Below are positions 55,032 to 64,000 of a stretch of 64,000 nt of DNA, in pieces. Source of the DNA: Arthrobacter endolithicus (lineage in GTDB: Bacteria; Actinomycetota; Actinomycetes; Actinomycetales; Micrococcaceae). Position numbers and translations under genes: made by a program. The stretch's first letter is position 1. Each line of letters begins with the position of its first letter. The notes below the pieces were generated by a model. The model did not search any database. It saw only the letters and a program-made list of their open reading frames with translations, and was not told the DNA's origin. The stretch is taken from contig NZ_JAPNLH010000008.1 of NCBI RefSeq assembly GCF_026627425.1, positions 1 through 64,000 of the forward strand, given 5' to 3'.

Positions 55032-56150
55032 ATGGGTACAAAACCGCCCATCTCACGCCGAAAAACAGGGACCATCCTGGCGGCCACCGTTGTGCTGGCC
55101 TTCGCGGCCGGATTAGTTTCCTGTTCTGCTGCACCCAAGCCAACCTCAGGCGAGGTTGTCCGCATTGTTGATGGCGCCACCCTGGTTGTCACCATCAACA
55201 AACGGGATCAGACCGTTCATTTGCTCAATGTCGATACGCCGCAGCCGAAGGATGCCAGCAGCCCCGTTGAATGCCTGGAACCCGAAGCCGAGGCCTATCT
55301 GAAGAGCACGATGCCGCCCGGCAGCCATATCACTATGGAGCTCGATGACCCCATACCGGACCAATCCGGTCGGATCCTGGCCGCAGTATATAACGAATCG
55401 GGGCAGTTGGTCGATGCAGGAGTAGCCAGGAAGGGTCTGGGGATTCCTGTCTCGTCCGGGGCAAATACGAAGTACCTTGCAACGGTCCGGGCAGCCCACG
55501 ATGAGGCTCGGGCCGCGGGCATCGGATTGTTCAGCACCTCGATACCATGCACCCTGCCGGCCCAGATCGAAGAAAGCATGACTGCGCTCGAAACATCCAT
55601 GGACTCAGCAGCAGCGCAGACTTCCGGTGCTGCCGTTACCGCCATCGCTGCTGCCGTTGCCGCGCTGGCTTCGGCCAAGGTGGTCCACACCCTGCTCTCT
55701 GCCGGAACCGGTTCAACCAAACCCATTCTTTGGGCCGCGTTCAGCGCCGCGGACGTGTCGCGACACCTCGCCCGTGTCACGGCGGGGATCGACCGGATGA
55801 ACGCCACCATTCCTGTATTGGAGAACCGCCGCGACGAGCTGCTGGCCGCTGACACGCGGGCCGCGGCTGATAAGGCAGCAGCCGAGGCTGCCGAGGCTGC
55901 TGCGGCAGTTGCGGCGGAACAAGCTGTCGCCGCACAAGCGGCACGAGAAGCGGCGGCACAGGACGCGGCAAGTCGGGAGGCGGTAGGGGTCAGCAATCTT
56001 CCGGCACCGTATGTACCTCCTGCTCCCCCGCCCTACGTCCCTCCTGCTGCGCAGCCCTATGTTGCGCCCCCGGTGGCGCCTGCCCCTGCCAAGGGTTACA
56101 CGGGCCCGCGCTGTTACGCCCCGGGCGGAAAGACGTACCGGCCCTGCTGA
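55032..56150 (+). CDS. Lipoprotein with degenerate thermonuclease (SNase-like) domain
   Basis: A 372-residue lipoprotein (lipobox LVSC, Cys31). Residues 40-155 follow the staphylococcal nuclease fold, but key positions differ: the metal Asp21 equivalent is Ala49, Arg35 is His63 and Glu43 is Gln71; Asp40 (Asp68) and Arg87 (in DQSGRILAAV) remain. Nuclease activity is therefore unlikely. An Ala-rich helical region (280-330) and a Pro/Tyr-rich repeat (APYVPPA) lead to a C-terminal YAPGGKTYRPC motif common after excalibur-like tails. Possibly a cell-surface binding protein. Start chosen at ATG 55032 after GGGGGAA. Confidence 0.8.
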   Translation: MGTKPPISRRKTGTILAATVVLAFAAGLVSCSAAPKPTSGEVVRIVDGATLVVTINKRDQTVHLLNVDTPQPKDASSPVECLEPEAEAYLKSTMPPGSHITMELDDPIPDQSGRILAAVYNESGQLVDAGVARKGLGIPVSSGANTKYLATVRAAHDEARAAGIGLFSTSIPCTLPAQIEESMTALETSMDSAAAQTSGAAVTAIAAAVAALASAKVVHTLLSAGTGSTKPILWAAFSAADVSRHLARVTAGIDRMNATIPVLENRRDELLAADTRAAADKAAAEAAEAAAAVAAEQAVAAQAAREAAAQDAASREAVGVSNLPAPYVPPAPPPYVPPAAQPYVAPPVAPAPAKGYTGPRCYAPGGKTYRPC

Positions 56151-56232
56151 CGGTGTGTCTGGGGTTTCCTTTCGACAGCCGCCGGCGGGTCGGTTGTTCC
56201 GGACTGGAGGCGTGGCCAGGCAGCGCCGGGGG

Positions 56233-57318
56233 CTAACTGTTCTGCCCGCGGGCCGCCACCTGCCACGTATCAGCCACGGCGCCGTCGACCATCACCATCA
56301 GTTCGTCGGCCAGGTTCACCGCCGCGCACACGTGATTCGGCACCACACGGACCAGCTCCCCCAGATCCGGGAGCGCCGCACCGTCCGGGAATTTTACGGT
56401 CGCATGGTGTTCGGAGAGCGCTGTGATGCGTGCGTCCGGGTGATCCGGCAGCCGGCCGCCGCCGGTGGCCCAGGCCGGCCAGTCCGCGCCGAGCGTTTTG
56501 CTGCCGGAATCCACGATGATGTGCTGGCCATGCCGGCTGACCGTCGTTGCCACCGCCCAAAGGGCAACGTCACCCCACCCGCAGGTGCCCATTTCTACCT
56601 GCTGGGCGTCATTGAACAGATAGACCCCAGGACGCATCTCGGTGAGTATTGCAGCGTCGGCAACTGCCGCCGTCGGCGTCGAACCGCCGCTTACCACGGT
56701 GGCTTTCAACCCGGCAACGGCGAGGGATTCCACCGCGACGGCGAGCGCCTGTGCCTCATCCTCCGCGGCGCTGCTTTGGGTCCCCCGACCATAACCGTGG
56801 CCGGGGAAGGTAAACACCCCGCGGACATCGAGTCCGGCCTCCGCGGCAGCTCGGGCCAGAGCACCCGCGTCGGCCGGGGCCGCGCCGCTGCGGTGATGGC
56901 CACTGTCCACTTCTACCAGCACCCCGATCGGGGCTCCCGCCGTTGTCGCAGCGAGTTGGCGTGCGCCCTCCGCGGAGTCAACGCCGACGGTCAGCGTGAT
57001 GTTCTCCGCCAGCGCCCGCAGCCTGGCACCCTTTCCTTCGTCCGCCCACAGGGGAAAGGCAATGAAGATGTCGGTGACGCCGGCCACCGCGAAGACCTCC
57101 GCTTCGCCCAAGGTCGCGACGGTCAGCCCCACGGCGCCGAGTTCGATCTGCCGCATAGCCAGCTCCACTACTTTATGTGTCTTGGCGTGCGGCCGCAGGG
57201 CCAGACCCCGTGCCGCAGCAGCGTCCGACATTGCAGCCAGGTTCGTCTCCACGATGGCGGCGTCCACGGCAAGGAATGGAGTTGGAGGAAGGTGGCTGGC
57301 GTTCAGGCTGTCGGTCAT
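56233..57318 (-). CDS. Fold-type III PLP enzyme, D-serine dehydratase/D-threonine aldolase-like
   Basis: A 361-residue alanine-racemase-fold enzyme. The PLP Lys46 is in RPHAKTHK; the metal His and Cys of the D-serine dehydratase group are in PNHVCAAVNL. VEVDSGHHRSG and SGGSTPT bind phosphate. It likely acts on a D-beta-hydroxy amino acid; dehydratase and aldolase cannot be separated by eye. Confidence 0.88.
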   Translation of the reverse strand: MTDSLNASHLPPTPFLAVDAAIVETNLAAMSDAAAARGLALRPHAKTHKVVELAMRQIELGAVGLTVATLGEAEVFAVAGVTDIFIAFPLWADEGKGARLRALAENITLTVGVDSAEGARQLAATTAGAPIGVLVEVDSGHHRSGAAPADAGALARAAAEAGLDVRGVFTFPGHGYGRGTQSSAAEDEAQALAVAVESLAVAGLKATVVSGGSTPTAAVADAAILTEMRPGVYLFNDAQQVEMGTCGWGDVALWAVATTVSRHGQHIIVDSGSKTLGADWPAWATGGGRLPDHPDARITALSEHHATVKFPDGAALPDLGELVRVVPNHVCAAVNLADELMVMVDGAVADTWQVAARGQNS

Positions 57319-57408
57319 GGACCCATCGTGTCAGGAATCCGAGGGGCGGGCCAAGGCGGCCGGCCGCGCCGGACAGGCTGTACGGGCAGGCGCAGCGCTG
57401 CCGCAGCC

Positions 57409-58077
57409 CTACTGCGCATTTCCGGTGCCGAGCATCCGGGCTATCTTTTCCTCGAGCGCCGCCACCGTCACATCGGGCAGCACAATCAGGCCGTCCAGCT
57501 CCCGGCGGGCGCGGCGGTAAGCGGTCTGCCGCTCGGACGGGGTGGCGGCGTTATCCACGGCAATGGTAATCAGCTTGCGTGCGGTGGCCAGTCGCTGGCG
57601 CTCCGGGCCGGTGAAGCTGCTGTCCTTGACCCGACGGGCCTCCCGCTCGGCCACTTCAAACGCGACTTCATACCCGTTGACGGCGGCGCGGTACTCATCC
57701 AGCCGGCTCTTGGCCGTGATTTCGCCGGCCTCCGCTGGCCGGAGGCCATCGGCCTCCCGTTTAGCGCGCAAAAATGCGACGGTGAGCGGTTCGCGCACGT
57801 CCGTCATCATCGGAAAATCAATCAGCTTCCCAACGTCAAGTTCGTAGTCCAGCCAACGCTTATTGACGCCGTCGTGCGTGAGCATCAACTGCGCGACCTC
57901 CTCGGCGCGCACCTGGTCTATCCGCAGCGCCTGGTTTTTGACCTGATACAGCTCAAGTCTGCGCTGATGCCTGCGTTCGCCGGCCTTGGACCATGACCGT
58001 GCCCAGCCGCCCACGACACCGCTGAGGGGAAAGACCAGCCACCAATAATGGCCCGCAAAATCGAGTATGGACTGCAC
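57409..58077 (-). CDS. Hypothetical single-span membrane protein
   Basis: About 222 residues from GTG 58077: one membrane segment near the N-terminus (HYWWLVFPLSGVVGGWA), a basic stretch (KAGERRHQRR), then a charged, largely helical cytoplasmic domain likely to form coiled coils. Upstream frame to 58320 is open but Gly/Ser-rich and overlaps the next gene. No family recognised. Confidence 0.6.
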   Translation of the reverse strand: MQSILDFAGHYWWLVFPLSGVVGGWARSWSKAGERRHQRRLELYQVKNQALRIDQVRAEEVAQLMLTHDGVNKRWLDYELDVGKLIDFPMMTDVREPLTVAFLRAKREADGLRPAEAGEITAKSRLDEYRAAVNGYEVAFEVAEREARRVKDSSFTGPERQRLATARKLITIAVDNAATPSERQTAYRRARRELDGLIVLPDVTVAALEEKIARMLGTGNAQ

Positions 58078-58324
58078 GCTTCCATCGTCCCATTCCCGGC
58101 CCGGCTCAGCCAGACCCCTCGTTTCCACGACGGCGCTCGATTGCCGCTCAGGGGCTGACACGCAAAGACTTGGGTGATAGACAGAAGGATGCCCACTCAC
58201 CAGTGCCACCCCAACAGTGACCATCATCCCCTCCGCCCCGCCGGACCTGCCCGCCGCACTACTGCCGCCGCCGCCGTAGTTACGGTTGTCACTCATCCCG
58301 CCGCCCGTTCGGACGGTCACTAAG

Positions 58325-60142
58325 ATGGGCCGGATTGAGGACTACGCGATCATCGGTGATCTGCATACGGCGGCGCTGGTGGGCACCGGTGGCTCCATTG
58401 ACTGGCTCTGCCTGCCGAACTTCGACTCGCCCGCGTGCTTTGCGGCACTGTTGGACGACGACGGCGCCGGCCGCTGGCTACTGGCTCCGGAAGCGGGTGG
58501 GGTGTGCACCCGCCGGCAGTATCAGCACGGCACGCTGATCCTGGAATCGGAGTGGGACACCGACGAGGGACGGGTGCGCGTCACGGACTTTATGCCGCCG
58601 CGCGACGAAGTTGCCGACGTCGTCCGCATTGTTGAGGGGCTCAGCGGAACCGTCCGCATGCGCGGCGAGCTGGTACTGCGCTTTGACTACGGCCACATTG
58701 TGCCATGGGTGCGTAAACATGGGGCCGGCATCCTGGCGGTGGCTGGCCCGGACGCGGTGCTGCTGGCGACCCCGGTGCCCGTGCAGGGCGAACACATGAG
58801 CTCGGTGAGCGAATTCTCCGTGAGCGCCGGCGAAAAAGTCCCGTTTGTGCTGACCTGGCATCCCAGCCATCAGACCCAGCATCGGACGCGGAAAGTCGAT
58901 CCGGACAAGGCGCTGGCGCAGACGCAGGAGTACTGGGCGCAGTGGAGCGGGCGCAGCAAGGCCAGCGGACCATATAAGGAGGCCGTGCAGCGCTCGCTCA
59001 TTACCCTCAAGGCGCTGACCTACCTGCCCACCGGAGGCATCGTGGCGGCCGCGACGACATCCCTGCCGGAGCAGATCGGCGGCCCACGGAACTGGGACTA
59101 CCGGTATTGCTGGTTGCGGGATGCCACCCTGACGCTGCAGGCGCTGCTCGCCGCCGGCTACACGGACGAGGCGACGGCTTGGCGGAACTGGCTGCTGCGT
59201 TCTGTCGCCGGGGATCCGGCAGATCTGCAGATTATGTATGCCATTGACGGCCGGCGGCGCATCCCAGAGGCCGAGTTGGAATGGCTGCGCGGCTTTGAAG
59301 GATCCTCGCCGGTGCGCACCGGAAACGCCGCGGCGGACCAGCTGCAGCTCGATGTCTGGGGCGAGGTGCTGGACGGCTTGTCCCTGACCCGCAATGCGCT
59401 GCTGAAGGCCAATGACAATTCCTGGGCCGTGCAGACGGCGCTGATGGAGCACCTGGAAACCGTCTGGGACAAGCCGGACAACGGGCTGTGGGAAATGCGC
59501 GGGCCACGGCGGCACTTCACGCATTCAAAGGTGATGGCGTGGGTGGCGGCGGACCGGATGGTGAAGGGGATACGGAATTACCATCTGGATGGCCCGGTGG
59601 ACAGGTGGGAGGCGCTGCGGGACACCATTCACGCGGACGTGATGGAACACGGTTTCGACGCGGGCCGCAACACCTTTGTCCAGTCCTACGGCAGCACCGA
59701 ACTTGACGCCAGTCTGCTGCTGATCCCGCGCGTGGGGTTCCTGCCACCGGATGATCCGCGCGTCGTCGGCACCATCGACGCGATCCTGCAGGACCTCTCC
59801 CAGGACGGTTTCGTCATGCGGTACCGTCCGCAGACGAGCGACGACGGCCTCCCGGGCGGGGAGGGCGTGTTCCTGGCCTGCTCCTTCTGGATGGTGGATG
59901 CGCAGCTCGGGGCCGGGCGGCGCCGGGAGGCCACCGAACTGTTCGAACGGCTTCTGGCGCTGCGCAACGACGTTGGCCTGCTCAGCGAGGAATGGGACAC
60001 GAAGTCCGGCCGCCAGCTGGGCAACACTCCGCAGGCGTTTAGCCATTTTGCACTGGTCAACAGTGCCATCCAGCTCCATCACGGGAAGGCGCACCGCAGC
60101 GACGCTCCGGTTCCCGACTCGGCCCCGTGCGCAGGTGCCTAG
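58325..60142 (+). CDS. Glycoside hydrolase family 15 (trehalase/glucoamylase-like)
   Basis: A 605-residue GH15 enzyme. The N-domain starts IEDYAIIGDLHTAALVGTGG; the catalytic (alpha/alpha)6 barrel has RNWDYRYCWLRDA and the general-acid/base region GLLSEEWD with NTPQAFSHFALVN. Mycobacterial relatives are trehalases, so trehalose or short maltooligosaccharides are likely. No signal peptide. ATG 58325 has no ribosome site; a start at 58286 is possible. Confidence 0.9.
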   Translation: MGRIEDYAIIGDLHTAALVGTGGSIDWLCLPNFDSPACFAALLDDDGAGRWLLAPEAGGVCTRRQYQHGTLILESEWDTDEGRVRVTDFMPPRDEVADVVRIVEGLSGTVRMRGELVLRFDYGHIVPWVRKHGAGILAVAGPDAVLLATPVPVQGEHMSSVSEFSVSAGEKVPFVLTWHPSHQTQHRTRKVDPDKALAQTQEYWAQWSGRSKASGPYKEAVQRSLITLKALTYLPTGGIVAAATTSLPEQIGGPRNWDYRYCWLRDATLTLQALLAAGYTDEATAWRNWLLRSVAGDPADLQIMYAIDGRRRIPEAELEWLRGFEGSSPVRTGNAAADQLQLDVWGEVLDGLSLTRNALLKANDNSWAVQTALMEHLETVWDKPDNGLWEMRGPRRHFTHSKVMAWVAADRMVKGIRNYHLDGPVDRWEALRDTIHADVMEHGFDAGRNTFVQSYGSTELDASLLLIPRVGFLPPDDPRVVGTIDAILQDLSQDGFVMRYRPQTSDDGLPGGEGVFLACSFWMVDAQLGAGRRREATELFERLLALRNDVGLLSEEWDTKSGRQLGNTPQAFSHFALVNSAIQLHHGKAHRSDAPVPDSAPCAGA

Positions 60143-60151
60143 GATGGGCTC

Positions 60152-62323
60152 ATGACGCAGACACGCGCAGAGGAGCACCGTTTGGCCGACGAACCAGCAG
60201 ACGAATTTCTTTGGCTGGAGGACATTCACGGGGATGAAGCCATCGCCTGGGTCCGTGAGCACAATGACCGTACCGATGCGCAGCTGCTGACCGATGAATA
60301 CACGGCACTGGAAGGCCGGGTGCTGAAGGTCCTGGATTCGGCCGATCGCATCCCGCTGGTGAACAAGCGAGGCGATTGGTACTACAACTTCTGGCGCGAT
60401 AAGTCGCATCCCCGTGGGCTGTGGCGGCGAACCACATGGGCGCAGTACCAGACCCGCACCCCGGAATGGCAGGTCCTGCTGGATCTCGATGAGCTCTCCA
60501 ACGAAGAAGACCTGCCCTGGGTCTGGGCCGGCGCATCCCTGCTCAGGCCTGCTCAAGGCTCGGACTACCGACGCGCGATGGTGGCCCTCTCCGCCGACGG
60601 CGCAGACGCGGTCACCTACCGCGAATTCGATTTGGCCGCGCAGAACTTTGTCCCAGACGGCTTCTTTCTGCCCTCTGCCAAGACCCGGCTCAGCTGGCGG
60701 GATGCCGACACCCTCTACGTGGGAACGGATCTTGGAGCGGGCTCCATGACGGCATCGTCCTACCCCTCCCAGTGCCGGATCCTGCACCGCGGGCAGTCGT
60801 TGGCGGAGCTGGCGGGCACTGCGCCTTACTTCGACGTCCCCGAACACCATCTCAGCGGCGGTGTTTCGCACGACCGCACGCCTGGCTTCGAACGTAACAT
60901 CGCCTGCGATGTGATCGACTTTTTCCGCAGCAGGACGTACCTGCGCCACGACGACGAATGGGTGCATATTGCTGTTCCGGACGATGTGAACGTCTCCCTG
61001 CACCGGCAGTGGCTGCTGCTGCGTCCACAAACGGATTGGGAGCTGGACGGGACGATTCACCTGGCCGGCAGCCTGCTGGTGATTGAACTTGCAGCCTTCC
61101 TCTCGGGCGACCGGCAGCTGCGGACGGTGTTCGTCCCGGATCTGCACACCGCCCTGCAATCATGGAGCTGGACTTCAAATTTTATGCTGCTGAACCTGCT
61201 CCAGGACGTTTCGGCAGCCGTGACGGTCCTCGATCCGGACGCCGAGTGGGCAGGCCATGACCTGGCCGGCTGTCCGCCGTTGCACTCGGGCGAAGCCTTT
61301 GCCGTCGACGACGAGGATCCCGCATGTGGCGACGACTACTGGCTGTTGGTCAGTGGCTTCCTCACACCCACGACCCTACTCCGCGGGACCCTCTCAGCTG
61401 CCATGCCTGCTGACAGGTCAGCCGAGGCGGGCGCTGCGGTCGCCGCCCGGGCCGGCGAGACGGCCAGCCTGGTCCGGCAGGCGCCGTCGTTCTTTCAGGC
61501 GGACGACTTGGAGGTCCAGCAGCACTTCGCCGACTCTGCCGATGGCACGCGCGTCCCGTACTTTCAGGTGGGGCGCCGGGACCTAGTGCTCGACGGCGCC
61601 AATCCAACGCTGTTATCCGGCTACGGCGGATTCGAGGTATCCCGTACGCCCGACTACAGCGGCGCCCTGGGCAGGACCTGGCTGGAACGGCGGACCGTTA
61701 TCAGCGGGATCGAACGCGGCGGCGTCTATATAGTGGCCAATATCCGCGGCGGCGGCGAGTACGGACCGCTTTGGCATAGGGCCGCACTACAGGAGAACCG
61801 GCATAGGGCCTACGAGGACTTCGCCGCGGTGGCGCGGGATCTGAAGGCGCGCGGGGTCACCAGTCGGTCGTATCTGGGATGCACGGGGGGCAGCAACGGC
61901 GGCCTGCTCGTGGGCAACATGCTTACCAGCTATCCGGACTTGTTCGGCGCCATCTCCTGCGGTGTGCCCCTGCTTGACATGCGGCGATACTCGAAACTCT
62001 CCGCCGGCGCGTCTTGGATTGCGGAGTACGGCGACCCCGATGTGCCCGAGCAGTGGGAGTATATCCGCACGTTTTCCCCGTACCACTTACTGCGCGAAGG
62101 CCTCGACTATCCGCCAACCTTTCTTTGGACCGCCACCTCCGACGACCGGGTCGGGCCGGTCCAGGCCCGCAAGATGGCAGCTCGGATGGAAGCCATGGGC
62201 ATCCCCGGAGTCTTGTTCCACGAAGCCCTGGAAGGTGGACATGCCGGAGCCAGCAACAACCGGCAGGCAGCCCGACTGCACACAGCTTCCCATGAGTTCC
62301 TCTGGCGACACTTGGCTGGTTGA
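60152..62323 (+). CDS. Prolyl oligopeptidase family (S9A) serine peptidase
   Basis: A 723-residue cytosolic peptidase: N-terminal segment, seven-bladed propeller (about 80-430), C-terminal alpha/beta hydrolase. The triad is Ser581 in GCTGGSNGG, Asp664 or Asp665 in TSDDRVG and His697 in EGGHAGAS. Expected to cleave short peptides, often after Pro. Nine bases after the GH15 gene, so probably cotranscribed. Confidence 0.93.
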   Translation: MTQTRAEEHRLADEPADEFLWLEDIHGDEAIAWVREHNDRTDAQLLTDEYTALEGRVLKVLDSADRIPLVNKRGDWYYNFWRDKSHPRGLWRRTTWAQYQTRTPEWQVLLDLDELSNEEDLPWVWAGASLLRPAQGSDYRRAMVALSADGADAVTYREFDLAAQNFVPDGFFLPSAKTRLSWRDADTLYVGTDLGAGSMTASSYPSQCRILHRGQSLAELAGTAPYFDVPEHHLSGGVSHDRTPGFERNIACDVIDFFRSRTYLRHDDEWVHIAVPDDVNVSLHRQWLLLRPQTDWELDGTIHLAGSLLVIELAAFLSGDRQLRTVFVPDLHTALQSWSWTSNFMLLNLLQDVSAAVTVLDPDAEWAGHDLAGCPPLHSGEAFAVDDEDPACGDDYWLLVSGFLTPTTLLRGTLSAAMPADRSAEAGAAVAARAGETASLVRQAPSFFQADDLEVQQHFADSADGTRVPYFQVGRRDLVLDGANPTLLSGYGGFEVSRTPDYSGALGRTWLERRTVISGIERGGVYIVANIRGGGEYGPLWHRAALQENRHRAYEDFAAVARDLKARGVTSRSYLGCTGGSNGGLLVGNMLTSYPDLFGAISCGVPLLDMRRYSKLSAGASWIAEYGDPDVPEQWEYIRTFSPYHLLREGLDYPPTFLWTATSDDRVGPVQARKMAARMEAMGIPGVLFHEALEGGHAGASNNRQAARLHTASHEFLWRHLAG

Positions 62324-62527
62324 GCAGGACGGGGCGCGCAAGGGGGGCCCCAAGGAGGGGGTCTCCCTTGGGTACACGTCCGCACTAGCTGATTGACATC
62401 CTCCGGGCTGGTTGCCATCAGGCGGTGAACGGGTGTTCACTGGGTGATGACCTGCTGTTCACAGCCCGTTTAGCCCCCGCCGCACTCGCCCGGCCCCGTT
62501 CCGCGCGAATTTTTCCGAGAGGTTCCT
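62324..62527. other. Intergenic region with imperfect hairpin
   Basis: CCCAAGGAG (62349-62357) pairs with CTCCCTTGGG (62363-62372) with one bulge, a possible terminator for the peptidase gene. No other feature seen before the MFS start. Confidence 0.5.
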
Positions 62528-64000
62528 GTGCCCTCGCACTCAGCGAAGACCACCACCCGCAGACCCACGGGTCTCATCGTCGTCATCCTCTGCCTTTCCG
62601 GGACCGTGGTGTCGCTGCAGCAGACCATGGTGATTCCGCTGCTGCCGGATTTCCCCAAGATCCTGAACACCAGCCCGGACGATGTCTCCTGGCTGGTTAC
62701 CGTAACGCTGCTGACCAGTGCGGTCGCCACGCCCATCGTCTCCCGGCTGGCGGATATGGTCGGGAAGCGTCGAATGATGATCGTCGCCATGGTTCTCATG
62801 GTGATCGGCTCCGTCATCGCGGCGTCGGGCGGCAATTTCGTCACGCTGGTGACCGGCCGTGCCTTCCAGGGCTTCGCCGCGTCACTGATCCCGGTCGGCA
62901 TCAGCATCATGCGCGACGAGTTGCCCAAAGAGAAGGTGGCCTCAGCAGTCGCCCTGATGAGTGCCACACTGGGCATCGGCAGCGCGCTGGGCCTGCCGCT
63001 GTCCGGGATTATTTACGAGGCACTGGGCTGGCAGGCCATCTTCTGGCTGTCGGCCGCCGTCGGCATCGCGTTGATCATCGCGGTGCTGGCCATCGTGCCG
63101 GAATCGGAGCTGCGGACCCGCGGCCGGTTCGATTTCCTGGGCGCCGCGATGCTCTCGATCGCCCTGACCGCGCTTTTACTGGCAATTTCCAAGGGCGGCA
63201 GCTGGGGCTGGAGCAGCGAGCCGGTGATCCTGCTGTTTATCACCACGGCGGTGGTGTTGGCCGTGTGGTTCCCGTTCGAGCTACGGGTCAGCCAGCCAAT
63301 GGTGGATCTGCGCACATCTGCGCGCAGGCCGGTGCTGCTGACCAATATTGCCTCGATCCTGGTCGGCTTTTCGATGTATGCCAATATGCTTTCCACCACG
63401 CAGCAGCTGCAGATGCCCAAGGTTTCCGGTTATGGATTTGAGCTCAGCGTGGTGGTCGCCGGGCTGTGCATGGTGCCGTCGGGCCTGGCCATGGTGGCCC
63501 TCGCTCCGATTTCCGCCGTCATCACCAAGCGGTTCGGGGCCAAGACCACGCTGATTGTCGGTGCGCTGGTTTTGGCGGTCTCCTACGTGGCCCGGGTCTT
63601 CCTCAACAGCGAGATCTGGATGATCGTGGTGGGCGCTATGGCGGTCAGCATGGGCACCGCAATTGCCTATGCTGCGATGCCGACGCTGATCATGCGCTCG
63701 GTGCCGATTACGGAGACGGCCTCCGCGAACGGTTTGAATTCGCTGTTGCGCGCGGTGGGAACCTCGACGGCGTCCGCTGCCGTAGCTGCCATCCTCACCT
63801 CGGTGGTGATGGACCACAACGGAGTGTCGCTGCCGACGCTGGATGCGTTCCAATTCATCTTCTGGCTTGCCGCCGTCGCCGCCTTGCTCTCGGTGGGCGT
63901 AACGGCTTTCATTCCTAAGTTCCTGACAATGGCAGTTGGGAAGGTGGCCGACGGGCGCGCCGCTGGCTCCGCTGTCGGTCTCCCCGGACCGGCTCCGGCC
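62528..64000 (+). CDS. MFS transporter, DHA2 (14-TM) drug exporter type, partial
   Basis: The frame opens at GTG 62528 after GAGAGG and runs off the window after 491 codons. Helix 1 (LIVVILCLSGTVVSLQQTMV), motif A-like RLADMVGKRRMM and motif C-like ALMSATLGIGSALGLPLSG are typical of EmrB/QacA exporters. The 3' end is outside the window. Likely proton-driven efflux; substrate unknown. Confidence 0.88.
   Translation, partial: MPSHSAKTTTRRPTGLIVVILCLSGTVVSLQQTMVIPLLPDFPKILNTSPDDVSWLVTVTLLTSAVATPIVSRLADMVGKRRMMIVAMVLMVIGSVIAASGGNFVTLVTGRAFQGFAASLIPVGISIMRDELPKEKVASAVALMSATLGIGSALGLPLSGIIYEALGWQAIFWLSAAVGIALIIAVLAIVPESELRTRGRFDFLGAAMLSIALTALLLAISKGGSWGWSSEPVILLFITTAVVLAVWFPFELRVSQPMVDLRTSARRPVLLTNIASILVGFSMYANMLSTTQQLQMPKVSGYGFELSVVVAGLCMVPSGLAMVALAPISAVITKRFGAKTTLIVGALVLAVSYVARVFLNSEIWMIVVGAMAVSMGTAIAYAAMPTLIMRSVPITETASANGLNSLLRAVGTSTASAAVAAILTSVVMDHNGVSLPTLDAFQFIFWLAAVAALLSVGVTAFIPKFLTMAVGKVADGRAAGSAVGLPGPAPA

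Noticed and set aside
56011-57996. 661-codon plus-strand frame over the D-serine dehydratase-like gene
   Set aside because: Spans two real minus-strand genes and has no conserved motif.

Overview
The window is high-GC actinobacterial DNA. Gene content and protein style (homodimeric AceE, DUF6318, DUF6457 and DUF6458 proteins, GH15 trehalase-like enzyme, AzgA and NAT purine permeases) suggest an Arthrobacter-type Micrococcaceae chromosome. This is inferred from protein character; there is no rRNA, tRNA or other taxonomic marker here. All 64 kb look chromosomal. The one sign of a mobile element is what looks like the terminus of an IS21-like element in the first 122 bases. Several small genes are decayed: an ABC ATPase stub, an AHSA1 fragment and an amber-interrupted conserved gene.

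Layout. 0-13.5 kb is mixed housekeeping and accessory: SGNH hydrolase, two MFS exporters, DUF6457 protein, a YdeP-like molybdoenzyme, glutathionyl-hydroquinone-reductase-like protein, serine hydrolase, long acyl-CoA dehydrogenase, MarR regulator, and a protein joining a winged-helix-like domain to a carbohydrate-binding-like domain. 13.7-46 kb is a large purine and glyoxylate catabolic island: CitE-like lyase, Bcp, uraD-uraH-uox-xanthine/urate permease, an SDR, an AceE, mocA, xdhAB fusion/FAD subunit/xdhC/AzgA permease/guanine deaminase, an IclR regulator, then malic enzyme-aceB-DUF6986-allE, two secreted proteins, and hyi-glxR-gcl-glxK-allB. 46-64 kb is general: monooxygenase-like protein, SRPBCC, aldo-keto reductase, DJ-1 family, phosphoesterase, ACC deaminase with divergent GntR, pRiA4b-ORF3-like protein, SDRs, a degenerate nuclease lipoprotein, a D-serine dehydratase-like enzyme, GH15, S9 peptidase and a DHA2-type MFS transporter cut by the window end.

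How the genes work together. Guanine is deaminated to xanthine, oxidised by the molybdenum enzyme to urate, and taken by Uox/UraH/UraD to allantoin. AllB opens allantoin and AllE acts on ureidoglycine. Glyoxylate can then leave by two routes encoded side by side. In the glycerate route, Gcl, GlxR, Hyi and GlxK lead to phosphoglycerate. In the other, malate synthase, malic enzyme and a pyruvate dehydrogenase E1 close a dicarboxylic acid cycle that oxidises glyoxylate. Allantoate amidohydrolase and ureidoglycolate lyase are not present in this window.

The strongest unannotated signal is a shared palindromic operator, roughly TTTC-N7-GAAA, in front of five transcription units (13714, 15795, 20301, 32234, 39673). 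Two sites also share an ACAATATTT block at identical spacing. The IclR gene at 31313-32086 is the natural candidate regulator. Other points of interest are the AceE lacking its usual C-terminal end, the uncharacterised DUF6986 enzyme between malate synthase and AllE, and a second, different operator pair before the urate/xanthine permease.
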